Shown here piece by piece: positions 9,740 to 18,351 of a stretch of DNA of 64,000 nucleotides. This stretch comes from Prauserella muralis. GTDB taxonomy: Bacteria; Actinomycetota; Actinomycetes; Mycobacteriales; Pseudonocardiaceae. The notes below the pieces were generated by a model that did no database searches, was not told the origin of the DNA, and saw nothing but the letters and a program-made list of their open reading frames with translations. Position 1 is the stretch's first letter; each line of letters starts with the position of its first letter. The position numbers were made by a program, and so were the translations under genes. The stretch lies in assembly GCF_003202285.1 (NCBI RefSeq), contig NZ_MASW01000007.1, positions 434,001 to 498,000 on the forward strand, given 5' to 3'.

Positions 9740-10056
9740 CCGGGCTCGGCTACACCCTGCCCGCGCTGCTGTCGGTGCCCGCGGTGGTGCTGGTGGAGGT
9801 GTGCTGGCTGCGGACGGGCCTGTTTCGCCGCCGCGCCTACTGGGTCACCCTGGCCATTGTGTTCGCGTTCATGATCCCGGTCGACGGGTGGCTGACGAGC
9901 CTGCCGGACCCGATCGTCGAGTACCACCCTGAGCACTTCTCCGGGCTGCGGTTCCCGCTCGACATCCCGGTGGAGGACTTCCTGTTCGGGTTCAGCCTCA
10001 TCACGGCGACGCTGCTGGCGTGGACCCGCCAGGAGCGCGGGCGGGTGGCGCGGTGA
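9736..10056 (+). CDS. crtYd: Lycopene cyclase subunit CrtYd
   Basis: Second half of the heterodimeric lycopene cyclase. The 106 residues start at a GTG overlapping the crtYc stop (GTGA) and contain the second copy of the domain with FPLDIPVEDFLFGFSLITA (P-V-E-D motif) and three hydrophobic helices. Together with CrtYc it would act on lycopene or neurosporene to give beta-carotene. Its own stop overlaps the next start in the same GTGA fashion. Confidence 0.9.
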   Translation: MTGLGYTLPALLSVPAVVLVEVCWLRTGLFRRRAYWVTLAIVFAFMIPVDGWLTSLPDPIVEYHPEHFSGLRFPLDIPVEDFLFGFSLITATLLAWTRQERGRVAR

Positions 10057-10760
10057 AGGGCGGGCCGCTGCCACGCCGGGACGTGCCCGCCGCGTTCGAC
10101 CGCGCCGCGGGCGCCTACGACCGGCTGGTGGGGCTGAACCCCGGTTACCACGCGCACCTGCGCCGCGCGGCGGCGGGCGTGCGCGGGGCGGGGCCGCGCC
10201 TGCTCGACGCCGGATGCGGCACGGGCGCGTCCACGGCGGCGCTGCTGGCCGCGGCGCCGGAGGCACGGATCGTCGCGGCCGACGCCTCCGCGGGAATGCT
10301 CGGCGTCGCCCGCGCGAAGACCTGGCCGGGCACGGTGGAGTTCGTCCACGCCCGGGCCGAGGAGCTGGCGTCGGCGGGTGTGCGGGGTCCATTCGACGCC
10401 GTGTTCGCCGCGTACCTGGTGCGCAACCTGCCCGACCCGGACGTCGTGCTGCGGTCGCTGCGGGAGCTGCTGCGGCCCGGCGGCGTGCTGGTGGTGCACG
10501 ACTACAGCCTCGACGCGAGCCCGCCTGCCCGGCTCGTCTGGCACGCGGTGTGCTGGTCGGTCATCATCCCGGCGGGTCGCCTGCTCGCCGGCGACGCCCG
10601 GCTGTACCGCTACCTGTGGCGCAGCGTGCGCCGGTTCGACTCGCCGCCCCGGTTCGCGGGCCGCCTGCGGCACTGCGGATTCACCGACGTGCGCTGCGAA
10701 CGGGTGAGCGGGTGGCAGCGCGGCATCGTGCACACCTTCCTGGCGAGGCGGGAGGACTGA
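10053..10760 (+). CDS. crtT: SAM-dependent methyltransferase, CrtT-like
   Basis: A 235-residue class I methyltransferase of the UbiE-like group. Motif I is LLDAGCGTGASTAALL (near 50-65), followed by the acidic loop IVAADASAGML and the post-motifs FDAVFAAYLVRNLPDPD and LRPGGVLVVHDYSLD. GTG at 10053 overlaps the crtYd stop. Its position between lycopene cyclase and crtU matches crtT of streptomycete carotenoid clusters; the crtT reaction itself is not firmly established there. The symbol is assigned by context and family. Confidence 0.7.
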   Translation: MKGGPLPRRDVPAAFDRAAGAYDRLVGLNPGYHAHLRRAAAGVRGAGPRLLDAGCGTGASTAALLAAAPEARIVAADASAGMLGVARAKTWPGTVEFVHARAEELASAGVRGPFDAVFAAYLVRNLPDPDVVLRSLRELLRPGGVLVVHDYSLDASPPARLVWHAVCWSVIIPAGRLLAGDARLYRYLWRSVRRFDSPPRFAGRLRHCGFTDVRCERVSGWQRGIVHTFLARRED

Positions 10761-12280
10761 TGGGCTCCGACCGCAGGAGGGTGCGCCATCCCGCGCCGGC
10801 GGGCAGGCCGGACGCGGCCGGGCTCGACCGGCGGGTGGTGGTGGCCGGAGGCGGCATCGCGGGGCTGACGGCGGCCACCGCGCTGGCCGAACGGGGCGTC
10901 CACGTCGAGCTGGCCGAGCGTGAGCCCTTCCTCGGCGGCCGCGCGGGCGGCTGGCTCACCACCCTGCCGGACGGCACGCGCACCGGCATGAGCCGTGGCT
11001 TCCACGCGTTCTTCCGCCAGTACTACAACCTGCGCGCGCTGCTGCGGCGCGGCGACCCCGGCCTCGCCCGGTTCACGGCGCTGCCCGACTACCCCCTGGT
11101 GGACGCGCACGGCCGCACCGACACCTTCCGCGGGCTGCCTGCGACGCCGCCGTGGAACGCGCTGGCCTTCGCGCTGCGCAGCCCCACGTTCGGGCTGCGG
11201 GACCTGGCGCGCCTCGACGCGAAGGCCGCGCTGCCGCTGCTGACGGTGCGGGTGCCCGGCACCTACCACGAACTCGACGAGCTGGACGCGGCGACGCTGC
11301 TCGACCGCGTGCGCTTCCCCGAGGCCGCGCGGCACCTGGCGTTCGACGTGTTCTCCCGCAGCTTCTTCGCTCCGCCGGAGCGGCTGTCGGCGGGCGAGCT
11401 GGCGGTCATGTTCCACCTGTACTTCCTCGGCTCGGCCGAGGGTCTGCTGTTCGACGTGCCCGCGCAGCCTTTTCACCGGCTGTGGGACCCGCTGGCCCGC
11501 CACCTGGAGCGCACCGGGGCGCGGCTGTCGCCGTGCACCCCGGTGCGGCAGGTGGAACCGGGCGGTCCGCGCCGGTTCCGCGTGCACCTCGACGGCGAGC
11601 ACGGCCGCGTCGCCGACGCCGACGCGGTGGTGCTCGCCCTCGACGTCGCCGGGCTGCGGGACGTGGTCGCCGCGTCGCCGCGGCTGGGCGGGCCGGCGTG
11701 GCGCTCCGGGATCGCCGCGCTCTTCACGGCGCCGCCGTTCGTGGTGCGCAGGCTGTGGCTGGACCGGCCGGTGGCGGCGGCCAGGCCGGCGTTCCTGGCG
11801 ACCGGGGGCCTGCCTCCGCTGGACAACGTCAGCGTGCTCGACCGCTACGACACCGACGCGCGGGCGTGGGCCCGGCGGGCCGGGGGCTCGGTGGTGGAGC
11901 TGCACGCCTACGCGGTGACCGGAGGGCGGGAGGACACCGAGCGTGCGCTGCTGGCCCGGCTGCACGCCGTCTACCCGGAGACCCGCGACGCCGCGATCGT
12001 CGCCGACCGGGTCGAGTGGCGTGCGGACTGCCCGCTGTTCCCGCCCGGCGGTTTCGGCCGCAGGCCACGCATCGGCACCGGCGTGCCGGGACTGGTGCTC
12101 GCCGGGGACGGGATCCGCGTCGACCTGCCGGTGGCGCTCATGGAGCGCGCCGCCACCACCGGGTGGGTCGCGGCCAACCGGCTGCTCGCCGGCTGGGGTG
12201 TGGCGGGCCACGACCTGACGACCGTGCCGACCAGCGGCCGGTTCGCGCCGCTGCGCGTCCTGGCCGGGCGCGCGAGCTGA
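10760..12280 (+). CDS. crtU: FAD-dependent carotenoid desaturase/methylase, CrtU-like (isorenieratene synthase)
   Basis: A 506-residue FAD oxidoreductase of the phytoene-desaturase superfamily. The dinucleotide-binding motif VVVAGGGIAGLTAATAL lies near 27-43, and a C-terminal FAD motif GLVLAGDGIRVDLPVALMERA near 445. SRGFHAFFRQYYNLRALLRR and FDVFSRSFFAPPERLSAGEL are features I associate with CrtU, which converts beta-rings to aromatic rings (isorenieratene). ATG at 10760 overlaps the crtT stop (TGATG). Neighbours crtYc, crtYd and crtT support this over a generic phytoene desaturase. The early pathway genes crtE, crtB and crtI are not in the window. Confidence 0.8.
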   Translation: MGSDRRRVRHPAPAGRPDAAGLDRRVVVAGGGIAGLTAATALAERGVHVELAEREPFLGGRAGGWLTTLPDGTRTGMSRGFHAFFRQYYNLRALLRRGDPGLARFTALPDYPLVDAHGRTDTFRGLPATPPWNALAFALRSPTFGLRDLARLDAKAALPLLTVRVPGTYHELDELDAATLLDRVRFPEAARHLAFDVFSRSFFAPPERLSAGELAVMFHLYFLGSAEGLLFDVPAQPFHRLWDPLARHLERTGARLSPCTPVRQVEPGGPRRFRVHLDGEHGRVADADAVVLALDVAGLRDVVAASPRLGGPAWRSGIAALFTAPPFVVRRLWLDRPVAAARPAFLATGGLPPLDNVSVLDRYDTDARAWARRAGGSVVELHAYAVTGGREDTERALLARLHAVYPETRDAAIVADRVEWRADCPLFPPGGFGRRPRIGTGVPGLVLAGDGIRVDLPVALMERAATTGWVAANRLLAGWGVAGHDLTTVPTSGRFAPLRVLAGRAS

Positions 12281-12294
12281 GGGAGGCGATCGCC

Positions 12295-12783
12295 GTGCAG
12301 ACGTTCCTGCCGTACCCGGACTTCGCCGCGACCGCCCGCGTGCTCGACGTGCGCAGGCTCGGCAGGCAGCGCGTGGAGGCGCTGCAGCTGTTGCGGGCGC
12401 TGACCGTGCCCGGCCACGGCTGGCGGCACCATCCGGCGGCGAAGATGTGGGCGGGCTACGAGGAGGCGCTCACCCGCTACGGGCTCGACATCTGCGAGCA
12501 CTGGTGCGCCGCGGGCCGGGCCGACACCTGCGCGGGCAAGCTCGCCGCCGACCTGGCCGCCGCGACGGGCGTTCCCGCGGCACGGGACCAGCGGGCCCTC
12601 GCGGCGGCGCGCGAGCTACCGCCCTGGCTGGGTGACGAGGAGTTCCACCGCAGCCACGCCTCGGCGCTGGTGCGCAAGGATCCCGGGCACTACCGGCCCG
12701 TGTTTCCGGACGTGTCGCCGGATCTGCCCTACGTGTGGCCCCGTTCGGACCGGCCCCCTGCCTCGGCGGCGCGCAGCGCGTAG
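12295..12783 (+). CDS. MSMEG_6728 family protein (pyrimidine dimer DNA glycosylase-like)
   Basis: A 162-residue protein beginning with QTFLPYPDFAATARVLD and RLGRQRVEALQLLRAL, the hallmark of a small actinobacterial family annotated as pyrimidine-dimer DNA glycosylase (T4 DenV-like) or simply MSMEG_6728. Activity has not been shown for these to my knowledge. GTG at 12295 has GGGAGG 9 nt upstream and follows crtU by 14 bp, so it may be cotranscribed with the carotenoid genes. Its last 55 bases overlap the 3' end of the opposite-strand Rieske gene. Confidence 0.75.
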   Translation: MQTFLPYPDFAATARVLDVRRLGRQRVEALQLLRALTVPGHGWRHHPAAKMWAGYEEALTRYGLDICEHWCAAGRADTCAGKLAADLAAATGVPAARDQRALAAARELPPWLGDEEFHRSHASALVRKDPGHYRPVFPDVSPDLPYVWPRSDRPPASAARSA

Positions 12784-13832
12784 CGGCGCTCGGCGTAGGC
12801 GAGGTCGTCGCGCCAGAGCCGGGTGGCGGCCCTGCGCATCGCCGCCCGCACCACGGGTGCGAGCCCGCGCGCCACGGTGAACCCCGGGCGCCGCGACGTC
12901 GCGATGGTCGCTTCCAGCACTGCCGTGCGCGGGCGGCCGTCGCGGCCCGGGCCGAGCGGGGTGGCGTGGGTCTCGACCACGCTGCCCTCGCCCTCGCCGG
13001 AGACGATGCGCATCACGACGGTGCGCCGCTCGGGGCAGGTGAACTCGGCCCGCACCGGCACTCCGAGGCGGGGCCCGACGCGGAACGTCACGTCGACGAC
13101 GAACCGGTCGTCGCCGTCGGTGGCGGTGGTGCTCGGCGCGTGGACGACGGTGAGCCGCGTGAACGAGTACGGGTGGAACCACGAGCCGTGCCACGGATCG
13201 AGCCGGTTGGCCACCACGTCGGAGGGCTCGCACACCCCCTCCAGGCGGGCCACGGCCGCGACCGCGCCACCCAGCCCGGGCCGTGCGGGCAGCACCGGCC
13301 GCTCCGTGGGCTCCTCGCCGCCCTCGGCGTCGAGCCGTACCCAGGTGAGCACGCCGTCGTCGTGGGCGGGCAGCGGCCGCCACTCCGCTGTGCCACCGGC
13401 GCGCAGCGCGAGCCCATGCCAGCGGCACAGCAACTGCCCGCAGGCGACGCGGCCCTCGGCGAGCGGCGCGCCCAGATGCGGGCACGCGCCGGGGCCGACG
13501 ACGAGGCCGCCGTGCTCGTCGCGCCACGCCACCAGTTCGCGCCCGGCGACGTGGGTGCCGAAGGGACGGTCGGCGCGCACGTCGCGCGAGGCCGCGAAGG
13601 CGAACCAGTTGCCGGAGGGGCGGGCCCGCGCACGCCGGGCGGCGGCGGCGATCACCGCGGGCCGCGCCTGGCCCACGGTCGGCTCCTGCCGTGCCCACCG
13701 GCCCGGCGGCACCGGCTGCACCGGCCAGCGCGCGGGCCAGCGCGGGGACCGCCCTGCGCCGCCCGCTGCGCTGTCCACTGTGTCTCTCCGGTCTCTCCGG
13801 TCCGTCCTGTCCGTCTCGCCCGTCTCGTCCAC
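12729..13832 (-). CDS. Rieske [2Fe-2S] protein, DUF5914-like
   Basis: A 367-residue oxygenase-type protein. The Rieske domain (about 70-170) carries CPHLGAPL and LCRWHGL, giving the C-x-H and C-x2-H cluster ligands. The C-terminal half resembles an alpha-subunit-like SRPBCC domain (DPWHGSWFHPYSFTRL, RVGPRLGVPVRAEFTCPE). Similar proteins, as far as I recall labelled DUF5914, sit in actinobacterial carotenoid clusters, which fits crtU nearby. It starts only 30 bp after the SMC gene on the same strand, so it may be the last gene of that operon. The N-terminal 18 residues are a low-complexity D/R/T tract from tandem DNA repeats, so a later start is possible. Its 3' end overlaps the neighbour by 55 bp. 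Confidence 0.75.
   Translation of the reverse strand: MDETGETDRTDRRDRRDTVDSAAGGAGRSPRWPARWPVQPVPPGRWARQEPTVGQARPAVIAAAARRARARPSGNWFAFAASRDVRADRPFGTHVAGRELVAWRDEHGGLVVGPGACPHLGAPLAEGRVACGQLLCRWHGLALRAGGTAEWRPLPAHDDGVLTWVRLDAEGGEEPTERPVLPARPGLGGAVAAVARLEGVCEPSDVVANRLDPWHGSWFHPYSFTRLTVVHAPSTTATDGDDRFVVDVTFRVGPRLGVPVRAEFTCPERRTVVMRIVSGEGEGSVVETHATPLGPGRDGRPRTAVLEATIATSRRPGFTVARGLAPVVRAAMRRAATRLWRDDLAYAERRYALRAAEAGGRSERGHT
13783..13832. repeat. Short tandem repeat tract at the Rieske gene start
   Basis: A run of GTCTCTCCG/GTCCGTC-type short repeats spans the first codons of the Rieske gene and encodes alternating Asp, Arg, Thr and Glu. Slippage here would shift the frame of the N-terminus. It may instead be leader sequence if translation begins downstream. 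Confidence 0.45.
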
Positions 13833-13862
13833 CGGGTTCGGTGTAGCCGCGGCGTCGCCGAA

Positions 13863-16800
13863 CTAAACGCCGCCGACCGCCGTCTCCGCACCGGCGGCCT
13901 TGGCGTACAGCCGGGTGGCCGACAGCCGCGCCACGCCGTCCGGCTCGGCCAGCTCGTCCAGTTCCTTGCGGATCGTGGCGTCCACGGACAGGTACTTGCG
14001 GCCCGCACGCAGGTCGGCGTCGTTGCGCAGCCGGATGATCAGCGGGAACTCGCTGAGTGCCCCGGCGTCGAACAGGCCGGTGGTGTAGATGAGCTGCACG
14101 CCGAGTGCCTCGGCCACCGCGCGCTGCAGTTCCAGCAGGTACCCCGCCGACGCGCGGCCGATCGGGTTGTCCAGGAACAGCACCCCGGAGTGCCGGTTGC
14201 GCAGCTTGCCGCGGTTGTTGGCGCGCAGCGCGGCCAGTGTGCAGTACAGGATGATCGCGGCGGTGAGCTGCTGGCCGCCGGAGAAGACGTCGCGGATCTC
14301 CGACACGCGCTGCCGTTCGGTTCGCAGCACCGAGTCGGGTTTGAGCATGTCCACGCGGAAGCCCTTGGGCACGGCGGCCTGCACACCGCGCAGCAGCAGC
14401 GACAGCCCGTCGCGCTTGACGTCGCGGCCGTCGCGGGTCTTGCCCGCGGCGGCCTCGTCCACCACCTCGCCGAGCCGTTCGGCGAGCTCGCTGCCCTCCA
14501 GCTCGGCGAACCGGATGCGCAGGAACTCCTGGCCGGACCAGTCGCCGAGCCCGTCCGGCAGCCGCGACACCCGCTGCGCCGAGCGCAGGGTGCGCAGCGC
14601 GGCCTCCACCATGCTCTGCAGGCGGGTGACGATGCCGGTGCGGTGCCGGTCGATGTGGGCGAGGTCGTCGGTCAGGGTGCGCAGCCGGGGGCGCAGCGCC
14701 TGCGTCCACTCCTCGGCGTGCTCGGGCAGGCTGTCGCGGCGCACGGAGATCACCTGCTGGCGCACCGGCGTGGTCAGCTGCTCGAAGCGCTTCTCGGTGG
14801 CGTACTGCGCGAGCGCGTCGGCCGCGGCGCGCACGCGCTTCTCCGCCTCGGCCACGGCCTCCTGCGCGGTGGTGAGCGTGGAGCTGAGCTCGCCGCAGCG
14901 GGTGCGGGCCGTCTCGACGTCGCCGTCGTAGACGCGCCCGGCCTCGCCGGAGGGCACGTACGGCGCCAGCGACTCGGCGAGCAGCCGGAAGCCGGACGCG
15001 GAGTGGCGCGCCGACTCCAGGGTGGCCTGCGCGGCGGCCCGCTGTTCGCGCAGCTCCTCCCACTTGCGGGCGGCCACCGACAACTCCTCCACGGCGGCGT
15101 CGATGAGCTCCCGGCCGTGCTCGACGTCGCGGGGCCGGTCGACGGCGTCGAGCGGACCGTTGTGCTGGGGCAGCTGGTCCAGCTCCGCCCTGCGGGTGGC
15201 GAGCCTGCCGATCACCTCCGAGCGCTCGTCCTCCAGTGCCGCCACGGCTCTCGCGGCGCGGGCCTGCGCGGCGGCGCGGGCGGAGGCGTCGGAGCCGTCC
15301 GGGGTCTCCAGCAGCTCACCGGCCAGGGTGCGCACACGCTCGTCCAGGTTCTCCAGCGCCACGCGGGCCGCCGACTCGGCGCTCTCGGCCTGCTCCAGCT
15401 CAGCGCGCAGGTCGCCGCCCACCTCCACCTTGGCGTAGGCCTCGGCGGCGGAGGCGAACGTGCGGCGCAGCGCGTCCACCGGCTCGGCGGGCACCGGGTC
15501 CGATTCGGACACCGAACCGCCGCCAGGGACCTCGGCAAGCTCGGCGCGCGCGGTGCTGGCGGTGCGGCGGTGACCGTCGGCGGTGCGCTGGGCCTCGGCG
15601 GCACGTTCCCGCAGCCGCGCCGCGGCGGCTCCGGCGTCGAGCGCCTGTGCCTCGGCCCGCTCGGCGGCCTCCCGGGCCTGTTCCAGCTCCTCGGTCCACT
15701 GTGGAACGCGGGCGGCGTGGGCGGCCAGCTCGTCCAGCTGCCTGGCCCGGTCCTCGGCCTCACGCAGGGCCGCACGCAGTTCGGGCACCCGCTCGCGCAG
15801 GGAGTCGCGAGCCGACGCCAGCCGCTGCAACTCGGCCTCGGCCTCGGCGACCGCCGTCTCGGCGTGCTCCCGGGCGGTGGCCGACGTCTGGGCCTGTTCG
15901 GCGAGCACCGCGATGCTGCCGGGCGGGTAGTCCTCACGCCAGGTGGTGAGCTTCCACGACAGCGCGGCGTCGGCGCCGATCGAGTCCTCGAGCCTCGCCA
16001 GCCGCTGCTGCCGGTCGCGCTGCCGCTTCGCGATCTCCTCGCGTTCGGCGTCGGCGGCGTCCTCGTCGTACATGGCCGGGTTCGGCGGTACGAGGAACTC
16101 CACGCCCGGTGCGGCGCCGAGGTCGTCGCCGGCCAGCGCGGCCGTGCTGCTCACCGCGATCGCCGCGCTGGGCAGCAGCCGCTGCTCGGTGAGCACCTCC
16201 CGTGCCCGCGGCAGCTGGGCGGGGTCGTTGAGCAGCACACCGGACACGAGCTGCGGCGCGCGGCGCAGGGCCTCCGCACGCCGCTGTGAATCCAGTTTGG
16301 ACAGATACCGCCAGCCGGACCACGCGGTGATGCCCGCGTCCTCCAGGGTGTCGAGCGCGGCCTGCACCTCCTCCGGTGGTGGGAGCAGGCCACCGGAGCC
16401 GAGCGCGGCCAGCGCCCGCTCGTCGCGCGACTCCTCGATGCGCAGCGCCGTCTGCTCACGTTCGGCGGCCGCGCGGGCTTCCCGCAGCCGGTCCAGCAAC
16501 GCGGGCGTGTCGGTCTCGAGCGCGACGTCGCCGGTGCCGAGCAGCTCGCCGAGGCGGGGCTCGGCGGCGAGGCTGTCCGTGCGCCGGTGCGCGCGCTCGA
16601 GCTCGTCGGCGGCCCTGGCCGCCCGGTCGCGGGCTTCGGACGCGCTGCGGTGGGTCTCGTTGACACGCGCCTGCGCGGTGCCGAGCCGTTCGGCGACGCG
16701 TTCCAGCTCGCTCTCGCGGCGGGCCAGTTCGGCGGCGGCCGACTCCTGCGCGGCGCGGGCGGCCCTGGCCGCCTCGGCCGCGTCGGTGCCGCTGAGCAGG

Positions 16801-18323
16801 CCCGTCCTGCCCGCTCGGGTGAGCTCGGCCCGCACCTCCTCGATGCGCGAGGTCAGGGTTTCCACCTCGGCGCGCCTGCTCGCGGCCGTGCCGGTGGCCT
16901 GGTCGCGCTGGCGCTGGGCCTGCTCGGCCTCCTCGCGCAGGGCGACGGCGGAGCGCTCGGCCTCGTCGGCCTGCTCGTGAGCCTGCCGGGCCAGCGCGAG
17001 CAGGCCGCGGGCCAGCGCCGCGGCGGCGGCGTTCTTGGCCTCCAGCGCGGGCTGCGCCTTCTGTTCCTTGCTGCCCACCAGCTCGCGGATGTCGCGGGCC
17101 CTGCGGGTGGCGTTGAGGTGGTTGAGCACGGTGGTGGTCTCGCGCCACGCCTCGGCGGTGGTCCTGGCCCCGGCCAGTTCCGCGTCGATGCGGTCCTTGT
17201 CGGCCTGCGCCTCCTCCAGCTGCAGGCTCGCCACGGCGCGGCGCAGCTCGGTGACGACGGCGCCGCGGCGCCGGTGGTCGCCCTCGGCGAGCTTCTCGGC
17301 GTCGGTGACCTCGCCGAGGTGGGCCTCCAGCCCGGACAGCCGCTCGTTCTCCAGCTCCTCGCGTGCGGCGATCTCGCCGGCCAGGCGCTGCAGGTCGGCG
17401 CGGGCGGTGCCGGCGAGCGAGCGGGACGCGGCGGCCAGCCGCTCCTCGTCGGTCAGCGGCCCGAGCAGGTCGAGCGCGCCCGCCACGAAGTCGCGCTCGG
17501 CCATCAGCTCGCCGCGCTGGGCCAGGTTGTGCGCGTAGGTGGCCACGACCTCCGCCAGGTCCTTCGGCTCGCCCTCCGACGTCACGGCCTTCAGCAGGAA
17601 CTCGGCGAACGCCTCGTCGGTGTTGAAGTTGAACGCGTCGGCGGCCTCGCCCTCGCCTGCGTTCATGGCGCGCTGGTAGCGGAACAGCTCGGTGTCCAGG
17701 CCCAGCAGGTCGAGCCGCTCGGTCCACTCGTGGTGGCGGCGCGTCCAGAACAGCTCCAGCTCCGGCACCTCGGCGTGCAGGGCGCCGAGCCGCTCGTGGA
17801 AGCCCGACATGGTCAGCAGCTTGCCGTCCTGGGTCAGCGGCAGCGAGTCCAGGTCGACCGACGTGCTGGGCCGGAAGCAGTACCAGGAGTCGATGAGGTT
17901 CGCCGGGTCGGAGGACACGACGTGGCCCCGCCACTCGGACACCTTGCCGGTGATGACGCGCTCGCCGGTCTCGGTGTGCTGCCATTCCAGCACGACGTGT
18001 GCGACGTCCTTGCCGCCGACGAACTTCTCCAGCACCCGGGTGTTGGTGGTGCCCACCACCTGCCGCCTGCCGGGCAGCATCACCGAGAAGATCAGCTTGA
18101 TGAGCACGGACTTGCCGCCGCCGTTCTCCAGGAAGAGCACGCTCGCCGGGGACGGCCTGCGCGGCAGCCCGGACTCGGCGGTGTGGATGCCCGCGCCGAA
18201 CAGCGCGTCCTGTTTCGGGGAGCGCACGACGTCGCCGACGCCGCTGAGGTCCAGCGTCACGTCCTGGTAACGGGCGCCCGCGGGCCCCACGGAGTGCAGC
18301 CGCACCCGCGACAGCTCGTACAT
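13863..18323 (-). CDS. SMC-like coiled-coil ATPase (JetC/MksB/MukB-type)
   Basis: A 1486-residue ABC/SMC ATPase. The N-terminal head has the P-loop LENGGGKSVLIKL (residues 65-77, NGxGKS type). Very long Ala/Glu/Arg-rich coiled coils fill about 230-1260, with a less helical hinge-like stretch near 650-760. The C-terminal head has the ABC signature FSGGQQLTAAI (near 1345) and a Walker B strand VLFLDNPIGRAS (near 1380), where Asn follows the Asp instead of the usual catalytic Glu. Such proteins bridge or extrude DNA with a kleisin and kite partners, which are the two genes upstream. The gene starts 28 bp after the kite-like gene. No JetD nuclease gene follows. Exact family placement needs profile searches. 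Confidence 0.8.
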   Translation of the reverse strand: MYELSRVRLHSVGPAGARYQDVTLDLSGVGDVVRSPKQDALFGAGIHTAESGLPRRPSPASVLFLENGGGKSVLIKLIFSVMLPGRRQVVGTTNTRVLEKFVGGKDVAHVVLEWQHTETGERVITGKVSEWRGHVVSSDPANLIDSWYCFRPSTSVDLDSLPLTQDGKLLTMSGFHERLGALHAEVPELELFWTRRHHEWTERLDLLGLDTELFRYQRAMNAGEGEAADAFNFNTDEAFAEFLLKAVTSEGEPKDLAEVVATYAHNLAQRGELMAERDFVAGALDLLGPLTDEERLAAASRSLAGTARADLQRLAGEIAAREELENERLSGLEAHLGEVTDAEKLAEGDHRRRGAVVTELRRAVASLQLEEAQADKDRIDAELAGARTTAEAWRETTTVLNHLNATRRARDIRELVGSKEQKAQPALEAKNAAAAALARGLLALARQAHEQADEAERSAVALREEAEQAQRQRDQATGTAASRRAEVETLTSRIEEVRAELTRAGRTGLLSGTDAAEAARAARAAQESAAAELARRESELERVAERLGTAQARVNETHRSASEARDRAARAADELERAHRRTDSLAAEPRLGELLGTGDVALETDTPALLDRLREARAAAEREQTALRIEESRDERALAALGSGGLLPPPEEVQAALDTLEDAGITAWSGWRYLSKLDSQRRAEALRRAPQLVSGVLLNDPAQLPRAREVLTEQRLLPSAAIAVSSTAALAGDDLGAAPGVEFLVPPNPAMYDEDAADAEREEIAKRQRDRQQRLARLEDSIGADAALSWKLTTWREDYPPGSIAVLAEQAQTSATAREHAETAVAEAEAELQRLASARDSLRERVPELRAALREAEDRARQLDELAAHAARVPQWTEELEQAREAAERAEAQALDAGAAAARLRERAAEAQRTADGHRRTASTARAELAEVPGGGSVSESDPVPAEPVDALRRTFASAAEAYAKVEVGGDLRAELEQAESAESAARVALENLDERVRTLAGELLETPDGSDASARAAAQARAARAVAALEDERSEVIGRLATRRAELDQLPQHNGPLDAVDRPRDVEHGRELIDAAVEELSVAARKWEELREQRAAAQATLESARHSASGFRLLAESLAPYVPSGEAGRVYDGDVETARTRCGELSSTLTTAQEAVAEAEKRVRAAADALAQYATEKRFEQLTTPVRQQVISVRRDSLPEHAEEWTQALRPRLRTLTDDLAHIDRHRTGIVTRLQSMVEAALRTLRSAQRVSRLPDGLGDWSGQEFLRIRFAELEGSELAERLGEVVDEAAAGKTRDGRDVKRDGLSLLLRGVQAAVPKGFRVDMLKPDSVLRTERQRVSEIRDVFSGGQQLTAAIILYCTLAALRANNRGKLRNRHSGVLFLDNPIGRASAGYLLELQRAVAEALGVQLIYTTGLFDAGALSEFPLIIRLRNDADLRAGRKYLSVDATIRKELDELAEPDGVARLSATRLYAKAAGAETAVGGV

Positions 18324-18351
18324 GCCTCTCCCCTCGACAACCCCGCGGCGT

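Noticed and set aside
10760-12280. Phytoene desaturase (CrtI) as the identity of the FAD protein
   Set aside because: Its motifs and its position after lycopene cyclase and a CrtT-like methyltransferase fit CrtU better, although only a phylogeny would settle it.
12735-16289. Plus-strand open frame of more than 1,100 codons opposite the Rieske and SMC genes
   Set aside because: It shadows the SMC coiled-coil coding sequence; composition is typical of antisense frames and no motif is present.
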